This document shows positions 1 to 9,511 of a DNA stretch of 14,450 nt, one piece after another. A program made the translations under genes and the position numbers. The notes below the pieces were generated by a model, which ran no database searches, had not been told where the DNA came from, and saw only the letters and a program-made list of their open reading frames with translations. The stretch is from an uncultured Devosia sp. (GTDB taxonomy: Bacteria > Pseudomonadota > Alphaproteobacteria > Rhizobiales > Devosiaceae). The stretch spans positions 1-14,450 of the forward strand of contig CAKTFF010000019.1 of assembly GCA_934553185.1 (NCBI GenBank), read 5' to 3'. The first letter of the stretch is position 1, and every line of letters starts with the position of its first letter.

Positions 1-545
<545 letters not shown>

Positions 546-569
546 CTATGCGAGGTCTGCTTGGCGCCC

Positions 570-598
570 AGTAAAGGGCCGAAGCGCAACCGTTTCAA
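570..598 (-). promoter_or_regulatory. Probable sigma70-type promoter of trxB
   Basis: On the minus strand, TTGAAA (593-598, five of six matches to the -35 consensus) is followed by a 17-nt spacer and TTTACT (570-575, four of six matches to the -10 consensus). Transcription would start near 563, leaving a leader of about 33 nt that contains the GGAGAG ribosome binding site. This is a reading from consensus only. Confidence 0.45.
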
Positions 599-655
599 GG
601 CAATCCATTCCACGGAACCGTGTCGGCTGGTGGAACACACTGGATTTTCACTGTC

Positions 656-678
656 TCGCGGCCAAAAATGGGCCGCGA
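656..678 (-). terminator. Hairpin just after greA, possible weak terminator
   Basis: An uninterrupted 8-bp stem (TCGCGGCC paired with GGCCGCGA) around a 7-nt loop begins 5 nt after the greA stop codon. No T tract follows it on the minus strand, so it is not a classical intrinsic terminator. It may stabilise the greA mRNA 3' end or act as an attenuating structure before trxB. Confidence 0.35.
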
Positions 679-683
679 AGGGG

Positions 684-1157
684 TCAGACGTATTTTATCT
701 TGAGGATTTCATAGGAACGAGCGCCCCCGGGCGCGGAAACCTCGAACGAATCACCTTCTTCCTTGCCGATCATCGCCTTGGCGATCGGGGAGGAAATGGA
801 GATACGCCCTGATGAGGCGTCGGCCTCGGGGTCGCCAACAACCTGATAGGTTTTTTCTTCCTCGGTGTCCTCATCGAGAAAGGTGACCGTGGCGCCAAAT
901 TTTACGGTCTTGCCCGACAGCTTGCCCACGTCGATGATGTCGGCCAGCGCGAGGATGGTCTCGAGTTCCTTGATGCGGCCTTCGTTGAGGCTCTGCTGCT
1001 CCTTAGCCGCCGAATATTCGGCGTTTTCGGACAGATCCCCATGCGCGCGTGCTTCAGCGATGGCGTCGATGATGCGACGGCGCTCCGTGGCAGTGCGATG
1101 CTCAAATTCGGCGGTCAGGGCCTTGTGGCCACCGACCGTCATCGGGATCTTTTCCAT
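684..1157 (-). CDS. greA: Transcription elongation factor GreA
   Basis: GreA enters the RNA polymerase secondary channel and stimulates cleavage of backtracked transcripts, rescuing stalled elongation complexes. The 157-residue product has the usual family length. The N-terminal coiled-coil half shows the characteristic [15 protein letters not shown] stretch, which carries the acidic Asp/Glu tip residues used to coordinate the catalytic Mg2+, followed by [13 protein letters not shown]. The C-terminal FKBP-like half contains the [11 protein letters not shown] and [13 protein letters not shown] signatures. The start at 1157 is supported by a GGAGG motif at 1167-1171, 9 nt upstream. It lies between sodC and trxB on the same strand. 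I could not find a convincing promoter in the 223-bp gap upstream. Confidence 0.97.
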   Translation of the reverse strand: MEKIPMTVGGHKALTAEFEHRTATERRRIIDAIAEARAHGDLSENAEYSAAKEQQSLNEGRIKELETILALADIIDVGKLSGKTVKFGATVTFLDEDTEEEKTYQVVGDPEADASSGRISISSPIAKAMIGKEEGDSFEVSAPGGARSYEILKIKYV

Positions 1158-1380
1158 ATCTCGTCGCCTCCAAGCGGCACGGCACCAATAGCGTTTTCCC
1201 CAGCCAAACCGTTCGGCCTCTGCGTCACGATGCGTTTTGAGGGGGAGCGGCTCAAATTGCCCGCCGGCCGGGTTGCGGTCAAGCGTTCAAGCCCAACAAC
1301 ATGGCGCTGTCCACATCGTGGTTCAAGGGGACAACAAAAGCTCGGCTCCAGGACCGGGCTGTGGCTTGGCTGCAGCCGGA

Positions 1381-1914
1381 TCAGGGAGCGGTATTGGCTT
1401 CAATCACGGCGCAGGCAATGCGGTCACCCGAATTGCCGGACGGGTCCGTCACGTTGTCGTCTGCACTGGCATGGATGACGAGGGCCGTGCCGTCGGCGTC
1501 AAAGACGTAGGCGGGGTCACCTTCGGCGAGGGAGATCAGATCGGAGTCCAGGGTAATGGCCGTGGTGGTGTCGGAGGTCACGGAGAGGTTGGGCAGGTCG
1601 CCGGCGTGAGGACCTTGAGGGTTTTCGCGACCATGCTGGTGATCGGTCGGGTTAAAGTGTGCACCGGCACTCTCGAAGTTGTCGGCGCCATCGCAATTGC
1701 CGGTTTCGTGGAAGTGGAACCCATGATCGCCAGCGGGGATGCCCATGATGTCGCCGGTGATGGCGACCGAACCATTGCCCTGGGTCAGGGTGACGGAGCC
1801 CAGCTCCGCACCATCCACGCCGATGAAGCTGGCCATTGCTGAGGGCGTGTCCTGTGCAGCAATCGGAAGAGCCGCGACGAGGAGGATGGCTGCTGTGAGC
1901 GACAGTCTTGGCAT
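1381..1914 (-). CDS. sodC: Cu/Zn superoxide dismutase, exported
   Basis: Converts superoxide to hydrogen peroxide and oxygen, in the periplasm in bacteria. The 177-residue product starts with a short positively charged end and a hydrophobic stretch ending in ALPIAAQ, a convincing signal peptide (cleavage near residue 20). The full ligand set is visible: Cu ligands His67 and His69 in HGFHFHE, bridging His86 in AGAHFNP, Zn ligands His94, His103 and Asp106 in the HGRENPQGPHAGDLPN region, and Cu ligand His148. Cys74 and Cys168 match the conserved disulfide, and Arg165 matches the active-site arginine that guides superoxide. I chose the ATG at 1914 because it places the signal peptide at the N-terminus. 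An in-frame upstream start at 1980 would add 22 residues that look non-coding. The ribosome binding site is weak. Confidence 0.95.
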   Translation of the reverse strand: MPRLSLTAAILLVAALPIAAQDTPSAMASFIGVDGAELGSVTLTQGNGSVAITGDIMGIPAGDHGFHFHETGNCDGADNFESAGAHFNPTDHQHGRENPQGPHAGDLPNLSVTSDTTTAITLDSDLISLAEGDPAYVFDADGTALVIHASADDNVTDPSGNSGDRIACAVIEANTAP

Positions 1915-2016
1915 GGGAAAGATCCGGTGGTTGTTCCAGTGCGATGGAAGGATAACAACAACACGGTCGGCCTGTTCCACCTTGCCATGATCACGTCCGT
2001 TGGCTGGCAGTTTTAG

Positions 2017-2910
2017 TCACCCGAGCGGATAGGCGACAAAGGCCAAGCGGCGTGAGTCCGGTGCCCAGGAATTGACGTTGATCGTGCCTTGGCCGCCAAA
2101 GAAGCTTGCAAGAGCTCGGGGTTCGCCGCCGTTCGGTGCCATCAGTCGGAGCTCGACAGGCTTGTCTGCGGGGTGGCCCAGCGTGCCTGGCGGGAAGCTG
2201 AGGTAAACGAGCTGGGTTCCGTCGGGGGAAAGGTGGGGAAACCAGTTCACCCGCTCGTCAAAGGTCAGCTGCTCGACGCCGCTGCCGTCAGCTGCATTCA
2301 TGCGAAAGATCTGCGCATGGCCTGGTTCGGTCGCGGCGAACTCGGAGTTGAAGTAGATCCAGCGTCCGTCGGGGGAATATTCCGGACCGTCATTGGGCAT
2401 GGGGAGGTCGGTGAGGCGCTTGTCCGACCCTCCAGCCGCGGGAATGGTGAAGATGTTGGCCCGTCGCTCGGCGCCGGGCTGCTCGACCGCGACGTAGGCC
2501 AGGGTCTGGCCGTCGGGCGAGATGCCGTGAAGATAGTAATGGTGTGGCGTTGGATGAGTGTTGGACAACCTTTGCGGCGTGCCGCCACCAAAGGGTAGGC
2601 TGTAGAGGTGACCATCGTCGGCGCTGACATAGATGATCTTGCCATCAGGCGAGAGGACATGGTCGTTGTTGAGATCGGCGCGGGGACCAGTCTCGATCTG
2701 TTCGGGAGCGCCGCCTACGGCGGGGATGCGGAACAGCGCGCCGCCGCTGTTGAATATGAGCCATTGTCCATCGGGCGACCAGTTGGGCGCCTCGATTACC
2801 TCGTCGGCGACCAGGATCACCTCTTGCCGGCCCTCAAGATCGATCACGGTCAGTTCGGCGCGCTGGGCTGCGGCCAGGGTACGGCCACGACGGGGGAAGC
2901 GGAAGGACAT
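2017..2910 (-). CDS. PD40 / TolB-like beta-propeller protein
   Basis: The 297-residue product contains six copies of the PD40 (WD40-like) motif with a core of SPDG plus a hydrophobic strand, at about residues 44-54, 87-96, 131-141, 179-188, 228-238 and 283-292 (the last is degenerate, APDSRR). This matches one six-bladed propeller of the kind found in TolB and in the C-terminal half of TolB-like proteins. There is no signal peptide or TolB N-terminal domain, so it is not TolB of the Tol-Pal system and is probably cytoplasmic. The ATG at 2910 is preferred. An in-frame TTG at 2925 is possible, and neither has a strong ribosome binding site. It follows the AI-2E-family gene after only 29 bp, so the two are probably co-transcribed. 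The exact ligand or partner cannot be read from the sequence. Confidence 0.85.
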   Translation of the reverse strand: MSFRFPRRGRTLAAAQRAELTVIDLEGRQEVILVADEVIEAPNWSPDGQWLIFNSGGALFRIPAVGGAPEQIETGPRADLNNDHVLSPDGKIIYVSADDGHLYSLPFGGGTPQRLSNTHPTPHHYYLHGISPDGQTLAYVAVEQPGAERRANIFTIPAAGGSDKRLTDLPMPNDGPEYSPDGRWIYFNSEFAATEPGHAQIFRMNAADGSGVEQLTFDERVNWFPHLSPDGTQLVYLSFPPGTLGHPADKPVELRLMAPNGGEPRALASFFGGQGTINVNSWAPDSRRLAFVAYPLG

Positions 2911-2939
2911 TGGGGCACTCGCCAAGGTGTTTGCTGAGC

Positions 2940-5159
2940 CTAGACTACAACGGCCCCGTCCACCAGATCGCCCGGCCGCGCCGCAGTGGGCTCAGGCTCT
3001 CCGTTGGCGAAGCGCTCAACCAGATCATCCGCTGCTGCCTGCAGGCGCGACACGTCACCGAGGGTAAACTCGCGCGGTTCGTAGTCGAGCAGCGCCAGTG
3101 CGCCGACCACGGTACCATCGGGCAGAACGAGGGGAGCGGCGGCGTAAAGGTCGATGCCATTGGAGAGAAGATAAGCATTCTCGCCCACCAGCGGATTGAC
3201 CGTACCGGTTTGGATCACCAGCGGCTTGCGGGTTTCGGCGACAATGGTGGTGAGGCGGAAGGAGTCTTCCTCCTCGACGTGACGATCGTCGTGCAAGAGG
3301 TTGATTGTGGCGAAAGGAATGTCGAACGCGTCGGCAATCTCCTGGATGGCGCGGCCGAGAGCATCGTCGCCACGCCCGGCACCGGCAAAAGGCTCCGGCT
3401 TGCGGCGCTGGCTCTGCCCGATCTGGTTCAGCCGGCTCAGCACGCCCTCGGCAGCATCCTCCATCGAACGATAAAGTGCGTCCACGTGAAGGCTTTCGGT
3501 TGATTCTTCGGCCGTCAGGTCATTGAGGGTGCAAACCACAAGGCGAACGTCTGGCGCCATGCGGCGGAGGCGGCGAGACACATAGCGGGTCTGGGCGCGA
3601 ATGTCGTCACCCATGAAGACGAGGACAATCACCTCCACGCCTTCAAGATCGAGACGGCCGATGGCTTCCTGGCGAACGGCGACAGGCGGCAGGACATGGC
3701 TGACGAGGTTTTCGGCGGCGAGGCGGATGCCCAAGAGCTTAGCGGCGCATTCATCGATTTCGGTGCGTCCGCCGATCAGGAGGATGCTGCTGTGCTCGGG
3801 CAGTTCGACATCGCTGACTTCGGCAAGAACAGCATCAAAGGACTGAACCAGCAGCCGGCGCTGGGGCAGGGCTTCGGGTCCATCGGCCAGCTCGCTGCTA
3901 GCCATGCGCAGGGCAGGCAGCATGACATCGTTGAGGTAGCGCGGGGTGTCGTGTGCCTCGATATAGCTTTCGGACAGATCGATGGCGTCTTCGCTATTGC
4001 CACGCAGCATGCGCTGGTAGAGCCGCTCGGGCGGCGAGAGCACCGGCTCGCTGCCCAGCAGCGTTTCGAGGAAGTGCAGTTGGGGCAGGTGGCGGCCAAT
4101 CACCACAAGGCATACGGTCATCGGGGTGGCAAGGATCAGTCCGACCGGACCCCACATGGTGGCCCAGAACATGGCCGACAGCAGGATGGCGAGGGCGGAG
4201 ACGCCGGTGCTGGAGCCATAAAGACGCGGCTCGATGACGTTGGCGGTGGTGAGGTCGAGCACCAGAAACAGCCCAACCGACATGAGCAGCATGTTCCAGC
4301 CCGGATCGACCGCAAAGGCGAGCAGAAACGGGACCGTGGCAATGATCAGCGCGCCAACAAAGGGAATGTAACGAAAGAGGATGATCAGCAGGCCCCAGAG
4401 AATGGCGCTGGGAACGCCGATGAGCCACAGGCCAAGGCCGAAGATGGTGCCGTAGACGGTGTTCACCGCAAGCTGGATCAGCAGGTAACGGCCGACGCGG
4501 CGGCTGGCGTCGGATATGGCAAGGTTGGCCTTGCTGTAGCGGCCACCGCTGACCAGACGGATAAAGCGTTCCTGAAGGTCGGCACGGCCCATGAGGAGGA
4601 AGATCAGGAAAACGGCGACGATCGCGACCGTGGCGACGGGGCCAATGATGGAACCGAGTACCGAACTCAGGATGCCGATGGGCGCAATGTCGTTGGAGAT
4701 GGTGACGGGAATGGGCGCGCCGGGGCGGGTTTCCGCTGCGCCTTCAACCTGCGCGGTCAGGCCGGTGAGCGTGTCGTTGAGCTGGTTGAACAGCGAGTTA
4801 TCGCCAAACTGGTGTTGCAGGCCGCCGACCTTGGCGGAGATGGTTTCCTGATAGCCGGGTAGTTCTTCGGCCAGGTTCATGACCTGGACACCGGCCAGGA
4901 ACACAAAGCTGCCCAAGGCGCCCAGAGCCAGGATGACGGCGACGATGACGGCGATCGGGTCGGGAAAATGCAAACGCCGGTTCAGCCAGGTCACCAGCGG
5001 AGCCAAGGCGAAGGCCAGCAGAATGGCGAGAACCAGGGGCACCAGGATGCCGGCGCCAAGATAAAGAAAAGCAGCGACCAGGGCGAAGGTCGCGACGCTG
5101 GCAAAGATGGACATGCCTTGTGTCGGTTCAGGCGCAAAGGGCAGGGTAGGCTGGGACAC
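2940..5159 (-). CDS. AI-2E/PerM-family membrane protein with Rossmann-like and GAF-like C-terminal domains
   Basis: The 739-residue product is about twice the length of a minimal AI-2E family permease (about 350 residues). Residues 16-365 form the membrane domain. Hydrophobic segments fall near 17-57, 68-95, 162-190, 225-282, 288-305 and 320-355, with family-like features such as RYIPFVGAL (263-271) and NVIEPRLYG (307-315). Residues 366-450 are helical and soluble-looking. Residues 456-547 alternate strand and helix like a B12-binding-type Rossmann domain but lack the DxHxxG cobalamin motif. Residues 597-717 read as a GAF domain, including IPFATINLL and YAAAPLVLPDGTVVGALAL. The family includes autoinducer-2 exporters and Na+/H+ antiporters, so the substrate is open. 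I chose the GTG at 5157-5159 because GGAGA lies 8-10 nt upstream. Starts at 5114 (ATG, no good ribosome binding site) or 5198 are possible. It is divergent from ettA. Confidence 0.88.
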   Translation of the reverse strand: MSQPTLPFAPEPTQGMSIFASVATFALVAAFLYLGAGILVPLVLAILLAFALAPLVTWLNRRLHFPDPIAVIVAVILALGALGSFVFLAGVQVMNLAEELPGYQETISAKVGGLQHQFGDNSLFNQLNDTLTGLTAQVEGAAETRPGAPIPVTISNDIAPIGILSSVLGSIIGPVATVAIVAVFLIFLLMGRADLQERFIRLVSGGRYSKANLAISDASRRVGRYLLIQLAVNTVYGTIFGLGLWLIGVPSAILWGLLIILFRYIPFVGALIIATVPFLLAFAVDPGWNMLLMSVGLFLVLDLTTANVIEPRLYGSSTGVSALAILLSAMFWATMWGPVGLILATPMTVCLVVIGRHLPQLHFLETLLGSEPVLSPPERLYQRMLRGNSEDAIDLSESYIEAHDTPRYLNDVMLPALRMASSELADGPEALPQRRLLVQSFDAVLAEVSDVELPEHSSILLIGGRTEIDECAAKLLGIRLAAENLVSHVLPPVAVRQEAIGRLDLEGVEVIVLVFMGDDIRAQTRYVSRRLRRMAPDVRLVVCTLNDLTAEESTESLHVDALYRSMEDAAEGVLSRLNQIGQSQRRKPEPFAGAGRGDDALGRAIQEIADAFDIPFATINLLHDDRHVEEEDSFRLTTIVAETRKPLVIQTGTVNPLVGENAYLLSNGIDLYAAAPLVLPDGTVVGALALLDYEPREFTLGDVSRLQAAADDLVERFANGEPEPTAARPGDLVDGAVVV

Positions 5160-5234
5160 GGCAATGTTCTCCGGGGCTGACGGAACGCCCGCCAACATCC
5201 TTCGTTCCGCCGCGCAACCCGGCCAGGGCAGCCG

Positions 5235-5263
5235 TTGCCCCCCGGCCCGTGTTGGACTACATA
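5235..5263 (+). promoter_or_regulatory. Possible ettA promoter
   Basis: TTGCCC (5235-5240), a 17-nt spacer and TACATA (5258-5263) form a modest sigma70-like match, about 38 bp before the ettA start. The 142-bp gap must hold both the ettA promoter and the divergent promoter of the AI-2E-family gene. I see no clear candidate for the latter. Confidence 0.25.
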
Positions 5264-5301
5264 GGCGGCAAATCCCCAATCACCGAAGAGGTCCGCAGCC
5301 T

Positions 5302-6957
<1,656 letters not shown>

Positions 6958-6971
6958 GGCGGGCATTGCGG

Positions 6972-6990
6972 GCCGGGCTTGTGGCCCGGC
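6972..6990 (+). terminator. GC-rich hairpin after ettA
   Basis: GCCGGGC and GCCCGGC form a perfect 7-bp stem around a 5-nt loop, 14 nt after the ettA stop codon. No T tract follows, so termination may be inefficient and allow read-through into the hydrolase gene starting at 7047. Confidence 0.4.
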
Positions 6991-7046
6991 TCGCCGGAAC
7001 TGGTCCACCCGCAGGTTGAGCGACACCACTGAACGGAGAGCTGCGC

Positions 7047-7889
7047 GTGACAGGAACCCCATTCACGGTCCGATCCGGCGGTGCGGCGTTGGCGTGCCGG
7101 GCGCTGGGCGAGGGCCTGCCGGTGGTGTTTCTCCATGCCGGCGTGTGCGACCAGCGCATGTGGGACGGGCAGATGCGGATGGTGGCCGAGGAGGGCTGGC
7201 AGGCTATCAGCTATGACCGGCGCGGCCATGGCGAGACGGAAAGCCCCGACGTGCCGTTCAGCCACCTCGATGACCTTTTGGCCGTGCTGCAGGATCGCGA
7301 TATTCATGCGGCGGTGTTTGTGGGGTGCTCGATGGGTGGCGGATTGGCGCTGGACTTTGCCCTGCGCTATCCCGGCCGCGTGATTGGGCTGGTGCTGATC
7401 GGCACGTCGGTGACCGGCGCGCCCTGGACCGCGACGGCGGCTGAAGGGCAAATCGAGGCGGCAGAAGAACTGGCCTACGAGCGAGGCGATATCGACATGA
7501 TCAATCGGGTCGAGGCGCATGCCTGGCTCGATGGGCCGCGGGCGCAAAGCGGACGGGTTACGGGCGCTGCGCGCGAGTTGTTCTTGCAGATGAACGGGCT
7601 TGTTTTGAGCAAGCCGCCGCTGACGCAGGAAGAACAGCCCCGCGAAGCATGGTCCCGGGTGGGAGAGGTGGGTGCGCCGGCGCTGCTGGTGGTGGGGGAT
7701 GAGGATTTCACCGCCCTAATCGAGCGGCACGAGCACCTGTCTGAGGAAATGCCCAATGCCTTTGCGGTGATGCTGGAGGGGGTGGCGCATTTGCCCAGCC
7801 TTGAGCGGCCGGACCTGGTCGATACTCTGCTGCTGGAGTTTCTCGACGCGATCGAGGGCGGCGACGATGATGATGTGGACGAAGAGTAG
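7047..7889 (+). CDS. Alpha/beta-fold hydrolase
   Basis: The 280-residue product has the alpha/beta hydrolase fold landmarks in order: the strand and oxyanion region VVFLHAGVCD (26-35), YDRRGHGET (56-64), and the nucleophile elbow GCSMGG with Ser95. The acid is probably Asp218 in VVGDED (Asp220 is an alternative), and the catalytic His248 lies in EGVAHLPSLERPD. The arrangement is typical of small esterases, lactonases or haloperoxidase-like enzymes, and no substrate can be assigned. The residue after the first His is Ala rather than the usual Gly. The protein ends in an acidic tail (residues 272-280 are Asp and Glu plus one Val). The GTG start has GGAGAG (7035-7040) 6 nt upstream. It lies 89 bp after ettA and may be transcribed with it. 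Confidence 0.86.
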   Translation: MTGTPFTVRSGGAALACRALGEGLPVVFLHAGVCDQRMWDGQMRMVAEEGWQAISYDRRGHGETESPDVPFSHLDDLLAVLQDRDIHAAVFVGCSMGGGLALDFALRYPGRVIGLVLIGTSVTGAPWTATAAEGQIEAAEELAYERGDIDMINRVEAHAWLDGPRAQSGRVTGAARELFLQMNGLVLSKPPLTQEEQPREAWSRVGEVGAPALLVVGDEDFTALIERHEHLSEEMPNAFAVMLEGVAHLPSLERPDLVDTLLLEFLDAIEGGDDDDVDEE

Positions 7890-7926
7890 GGCCGACCACC
7901 CGATGATGCGGTGAGTCGGCCCCTTT
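7888..7926 (+). terminator. Intrinsic terminator between convergent genes
   Basis: The stem GGGCCGAC / GTCGGCCC (7889-7896 with 7915-7922) extends inward by CACC / GGTG with one bulged A, giving about 12 bp around a 9-nt loop, followed by a short TTT. It starts inside the hydrolase stop codon and lies before the end of the convergent gene at 7953. Confidence 0.55.
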
Positions 7927-7952
7927 GGTTATCTCTCTGATTTCGTTCGAGA

Positions 7953-8399
7953 TCAGGCGGCGAGGATGCCGTCGAAATGGCTGTCGAGCTTGTCGGTTGG
8001 GATGTTGCTGAGATCCTTGTTGAGCTCGGCGACAACAAGTTTCTGCACGGCCGGGGAGATGGCCTTGCGCAGGTCGCCCAAAGCCACCGGGGCAGCCGCA
8101 ATCACCAGGCGATCGAAGGCGCCCTTTTGCTGCTGCCGGTCGAGCATTGCCGCGACCGTTTTCACGAATTCGGTTTCGCGATGTTCCTTGGGATCGGTGC
8201 GGGGCTCGAGGCCGCCGCCATGAGCGCCGCCGCCGCTCTTGCTGCCGGGGCGATCGGTCACGATCTCCTGGGACTGAAGCTGGCCGTCGTTCCAGTCGAG
8301 ACCTTCCACCTGCCGCAATCCCTTGCCGGGTCCGCCATGTTCGAGGACGCGGGCCTGTGCGCCATCAGCGATCAGTACCCAGGTAACGGTCTTCTTCAT
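7953..8399 (-). CDS. Host attachment family protein (AtsE-like)
   Basis: The 148-residue product matches the family annotated as required for attachment to host cells (PF10116). It shows the N-terminal TWVLIADGAQARVLEH, the central GGGLEPRTDPKEHRETEF, the strand FDRLVIAAAPVALGDLR, and a C-terminal LNKDLSNIPTDKLDSHF. The family was named after an Agrobacterium attachment locus, but its biochemical role is unproven and many free-living bacteria carry it. The fold suggested by the pattern resembles the eRF1/Pelota-like RNA-binding fold noted for related families; that is inference. There is no signal peptide, so it is probably cytoplasmic. The start is firm, with AGGAG at 8406-8410 6 nt before the ATG. 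It lies 111 bp downstream of oxyR on the same strand and could be a second gene of that unit. Confidence 0.85.
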   Translation of the reverse strand: MKKTVTWVLIADGAQARVLEHGGPGKGLRQVEGLDWNDGQLQSQEIVTDRPGSKSGGGAHGGGLEPRTDPKEHRETEFVKTVAAMLDRQQQKGAFDRLVIAAAPVALGDLRKAISPAVQKLVVAELNKDLSNIPTDKLDSHFDGILAA

Positions 8400-8510
8400 T
8401 GCAAACTCCTGCTTGTGCTTTTGCTTGTTGGGGCGCCCGGAGGCGCTCAGAGTGTCAACGCAGGGCGCCGCAAAAGGTTGGCTTTGATCGATCGACGCGG
8501 CTTTACCGCC

Positions 8511-9410
8511 TTAGCTGCCTGCGGGCAGCGCCCGGCTGATTGCGTCGGCCATTGCGTTAAAGGTTTGGGCGAAAGGCGTTGCTTCGCGCCAGACCAGCGA
8601 CAAGGTGCGGCCGGCGCCGGGAGAGGCGAGATCGTGGATGGCGATGCGCCGATCCGCTGCTTCCTTGCGCAGAGCGATGCGGGGCAGGAGGGTCACGCCC
8701 TGACCGTTGGCGACAAATTCAACGATGGTGGACAGGGACGTGGCGGCGAAGGTGCGGGCGCCGGGATCGCTGTCGAGATGGCAGGCAGCAATGGTCTGGT
8801 CGCGAAAGCAATGGCCTTCGTCGAGGAGGAGAATGCGCTCGGGTGCCAGCGCTCCGAGTGAGATCGGGGCGGCGGCCGCCTCGGCTGTGCTGGTTGCCAG
8901 CACAAAGGTGTCGTGGAACAGCGGCCGGCTGTGAAGGCGCGGCCCGTTCTCTGGTGGTGCCGTACCGATCAGGGCGATGTCGAGGCTGCCATCGACCAGG
9001 GCGTCGATCAGGGCGTCGGTGCGGTTTTCGCTGACGGTGAAGGTCGTGTCCGGCAACGCGGCGGTGAGCGCGGGAAAGATGTCGGGCAAAAGGTAAGGTG
9101 CGACGGTGGGAATGAGGCCGAAGCGCAGGGGCCGGGCAGGCTTGCCCGAATGGTCTTCGGCAAAGGCCTGCAAGGCATCTGCACCGTCGAGCACCGTTCG
9201 TGCACGCGCGATGAACTCGGCGCCAAAGGGGGTGAGCCGCGCGCCGCCCTTGAGCCGGTCGAAGAGGGGTGTGCCGCAGAATTGCTCAAGCGCCAGAATT
9301 TGCTGGCTGAGCGCCGGCTGGCTGATGTTGCAGACCGCAGCGGCGCGGCCAAAATGGCCGGTTTGTGCGACTGTCGTGGCGTAGCGGAGCTGTTTAAGGG
9401 AAAGCGTCAT
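8511..9410 (-). CDS. oxyR: Hydrogen-peroxide sensor OxyR (LysR family)
   Basis: The 299-residue LysR-type regulator has a winged HTH (about residues 1-60, with GHFGRAAAVCNISQPALSQQI) and a periplasmic-binding-protein-like sensor domain. Cys201 and Cys210 lie in EGHCFRDQTIAAC, the same motif and nine-residue spacing as the C199/C208 pair of E. coli OxyR, which forms a disulfide on reaction with H2O2. Together with the divergent katA gene, this separates it from generic LysR proteins. The start is fixed. The ATG at 9408-9410 matches the family N-terminus, and an in-frame TAA lies 12 bp upstream, so no longer form is possible. There is no Shine-Dalgarno motif; a near-palindromic operator abuts the ATG. 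OxyR probably activates katA and represses itself. Confidence 0.94.
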   Translation of the reverse strand: MTLSLKQLRYATTVAQTGHFGRAAAVCNISQPALSQQILALEQFCGTPLFDRLKGGARLTPFGAEFIARARTVLDGADALQAFAEDHSGKPARPLRFGLIPTVAPYLLPDIFPALTAALPDTTFTVSENRTDALIDALVDGSLDIALIGTAPPENGPRLHSRPLFHDTFVLATSTAEAAAAPISLGALAPERILLLDEGHCFRDQTIAACHLDSDPGARTFAATSLSTIVEFVANGQGVTLLPRIALRKEAADRRIAIHDLASPGAGRTLSLVWREATPFAQTFNAMADAISRALPAGS

Positions 9411-9448
9411 GATAGGCTGAGCTTATCACGCCAAGAGGATCAATCAAT
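9411..9448. promoter_or_regulatory. OxyR operator between oxyR and katA
   Basis: GATAGGCTGAGCTTATC (9411-9427) is palindromic except for one base pair. Its T9413-N11-A9425 core fits the LysR box. Set against the E. coli OxyR element ATAGnTnnnAnCTAT, the copy at 9412-9426 matches 7 of 10 defined positions. A second copy exactly 22 bp further on (9434-9448) also matches 7 of 10, reproducing the spacing of tandem OxyR half-sites. The site touches the oxyR start codon and lies just before TTGCCT (9449-9454), a possible katA -35. No good -10 box follows, as expected of an activator-dependent promoter. Confidence 0.65.
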
Positions 9449-9511
9449 TTGCCTGATGGGGAAAGCTACGGCACAAGGTTTGTTCTTTAGAACCGTTCGA
9501 AGGGGCGAGCC

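Noticed and set aside
1249..1282. TTGACC with 17-nt spacing to CAATTT as a greA promoter (minus strand)
   Set aside because: The -35 is good, but the -10 matches only two of six consensus positions, so I did not list it.
3696..4862. A 388-codon open frame on the plus strand
   Set aside because: It lies wholly opposite the AI-2E-family gene. Its product is low-complexity and rich in Gly, Asp and Gln with no recognisable domain, while the minus-strand product is clearly a membrane protein family. It is the usual antisense shadow of a GC-rich gene.
2940..5159. Cobalamin binding by the middle Rossmann-like segment of the AI-2E-family protein
   Set aside because: The DxHxxG motif needed for base-off cobalamin binding is absent.
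5107..5301. N-terminal extension of EttA
   Set aside because: The frame is open, but the residues show no family resemblance, the family N-terminus matches the ATG at 5302, and a good ribosome binding site precedes that ATG.
8433..8446. A small hairpin (GCGCC / GGCGC) after oxyR
   Set aside because: It has only five base pairs and no T tract, which is common by chance in GC-rich sequence.
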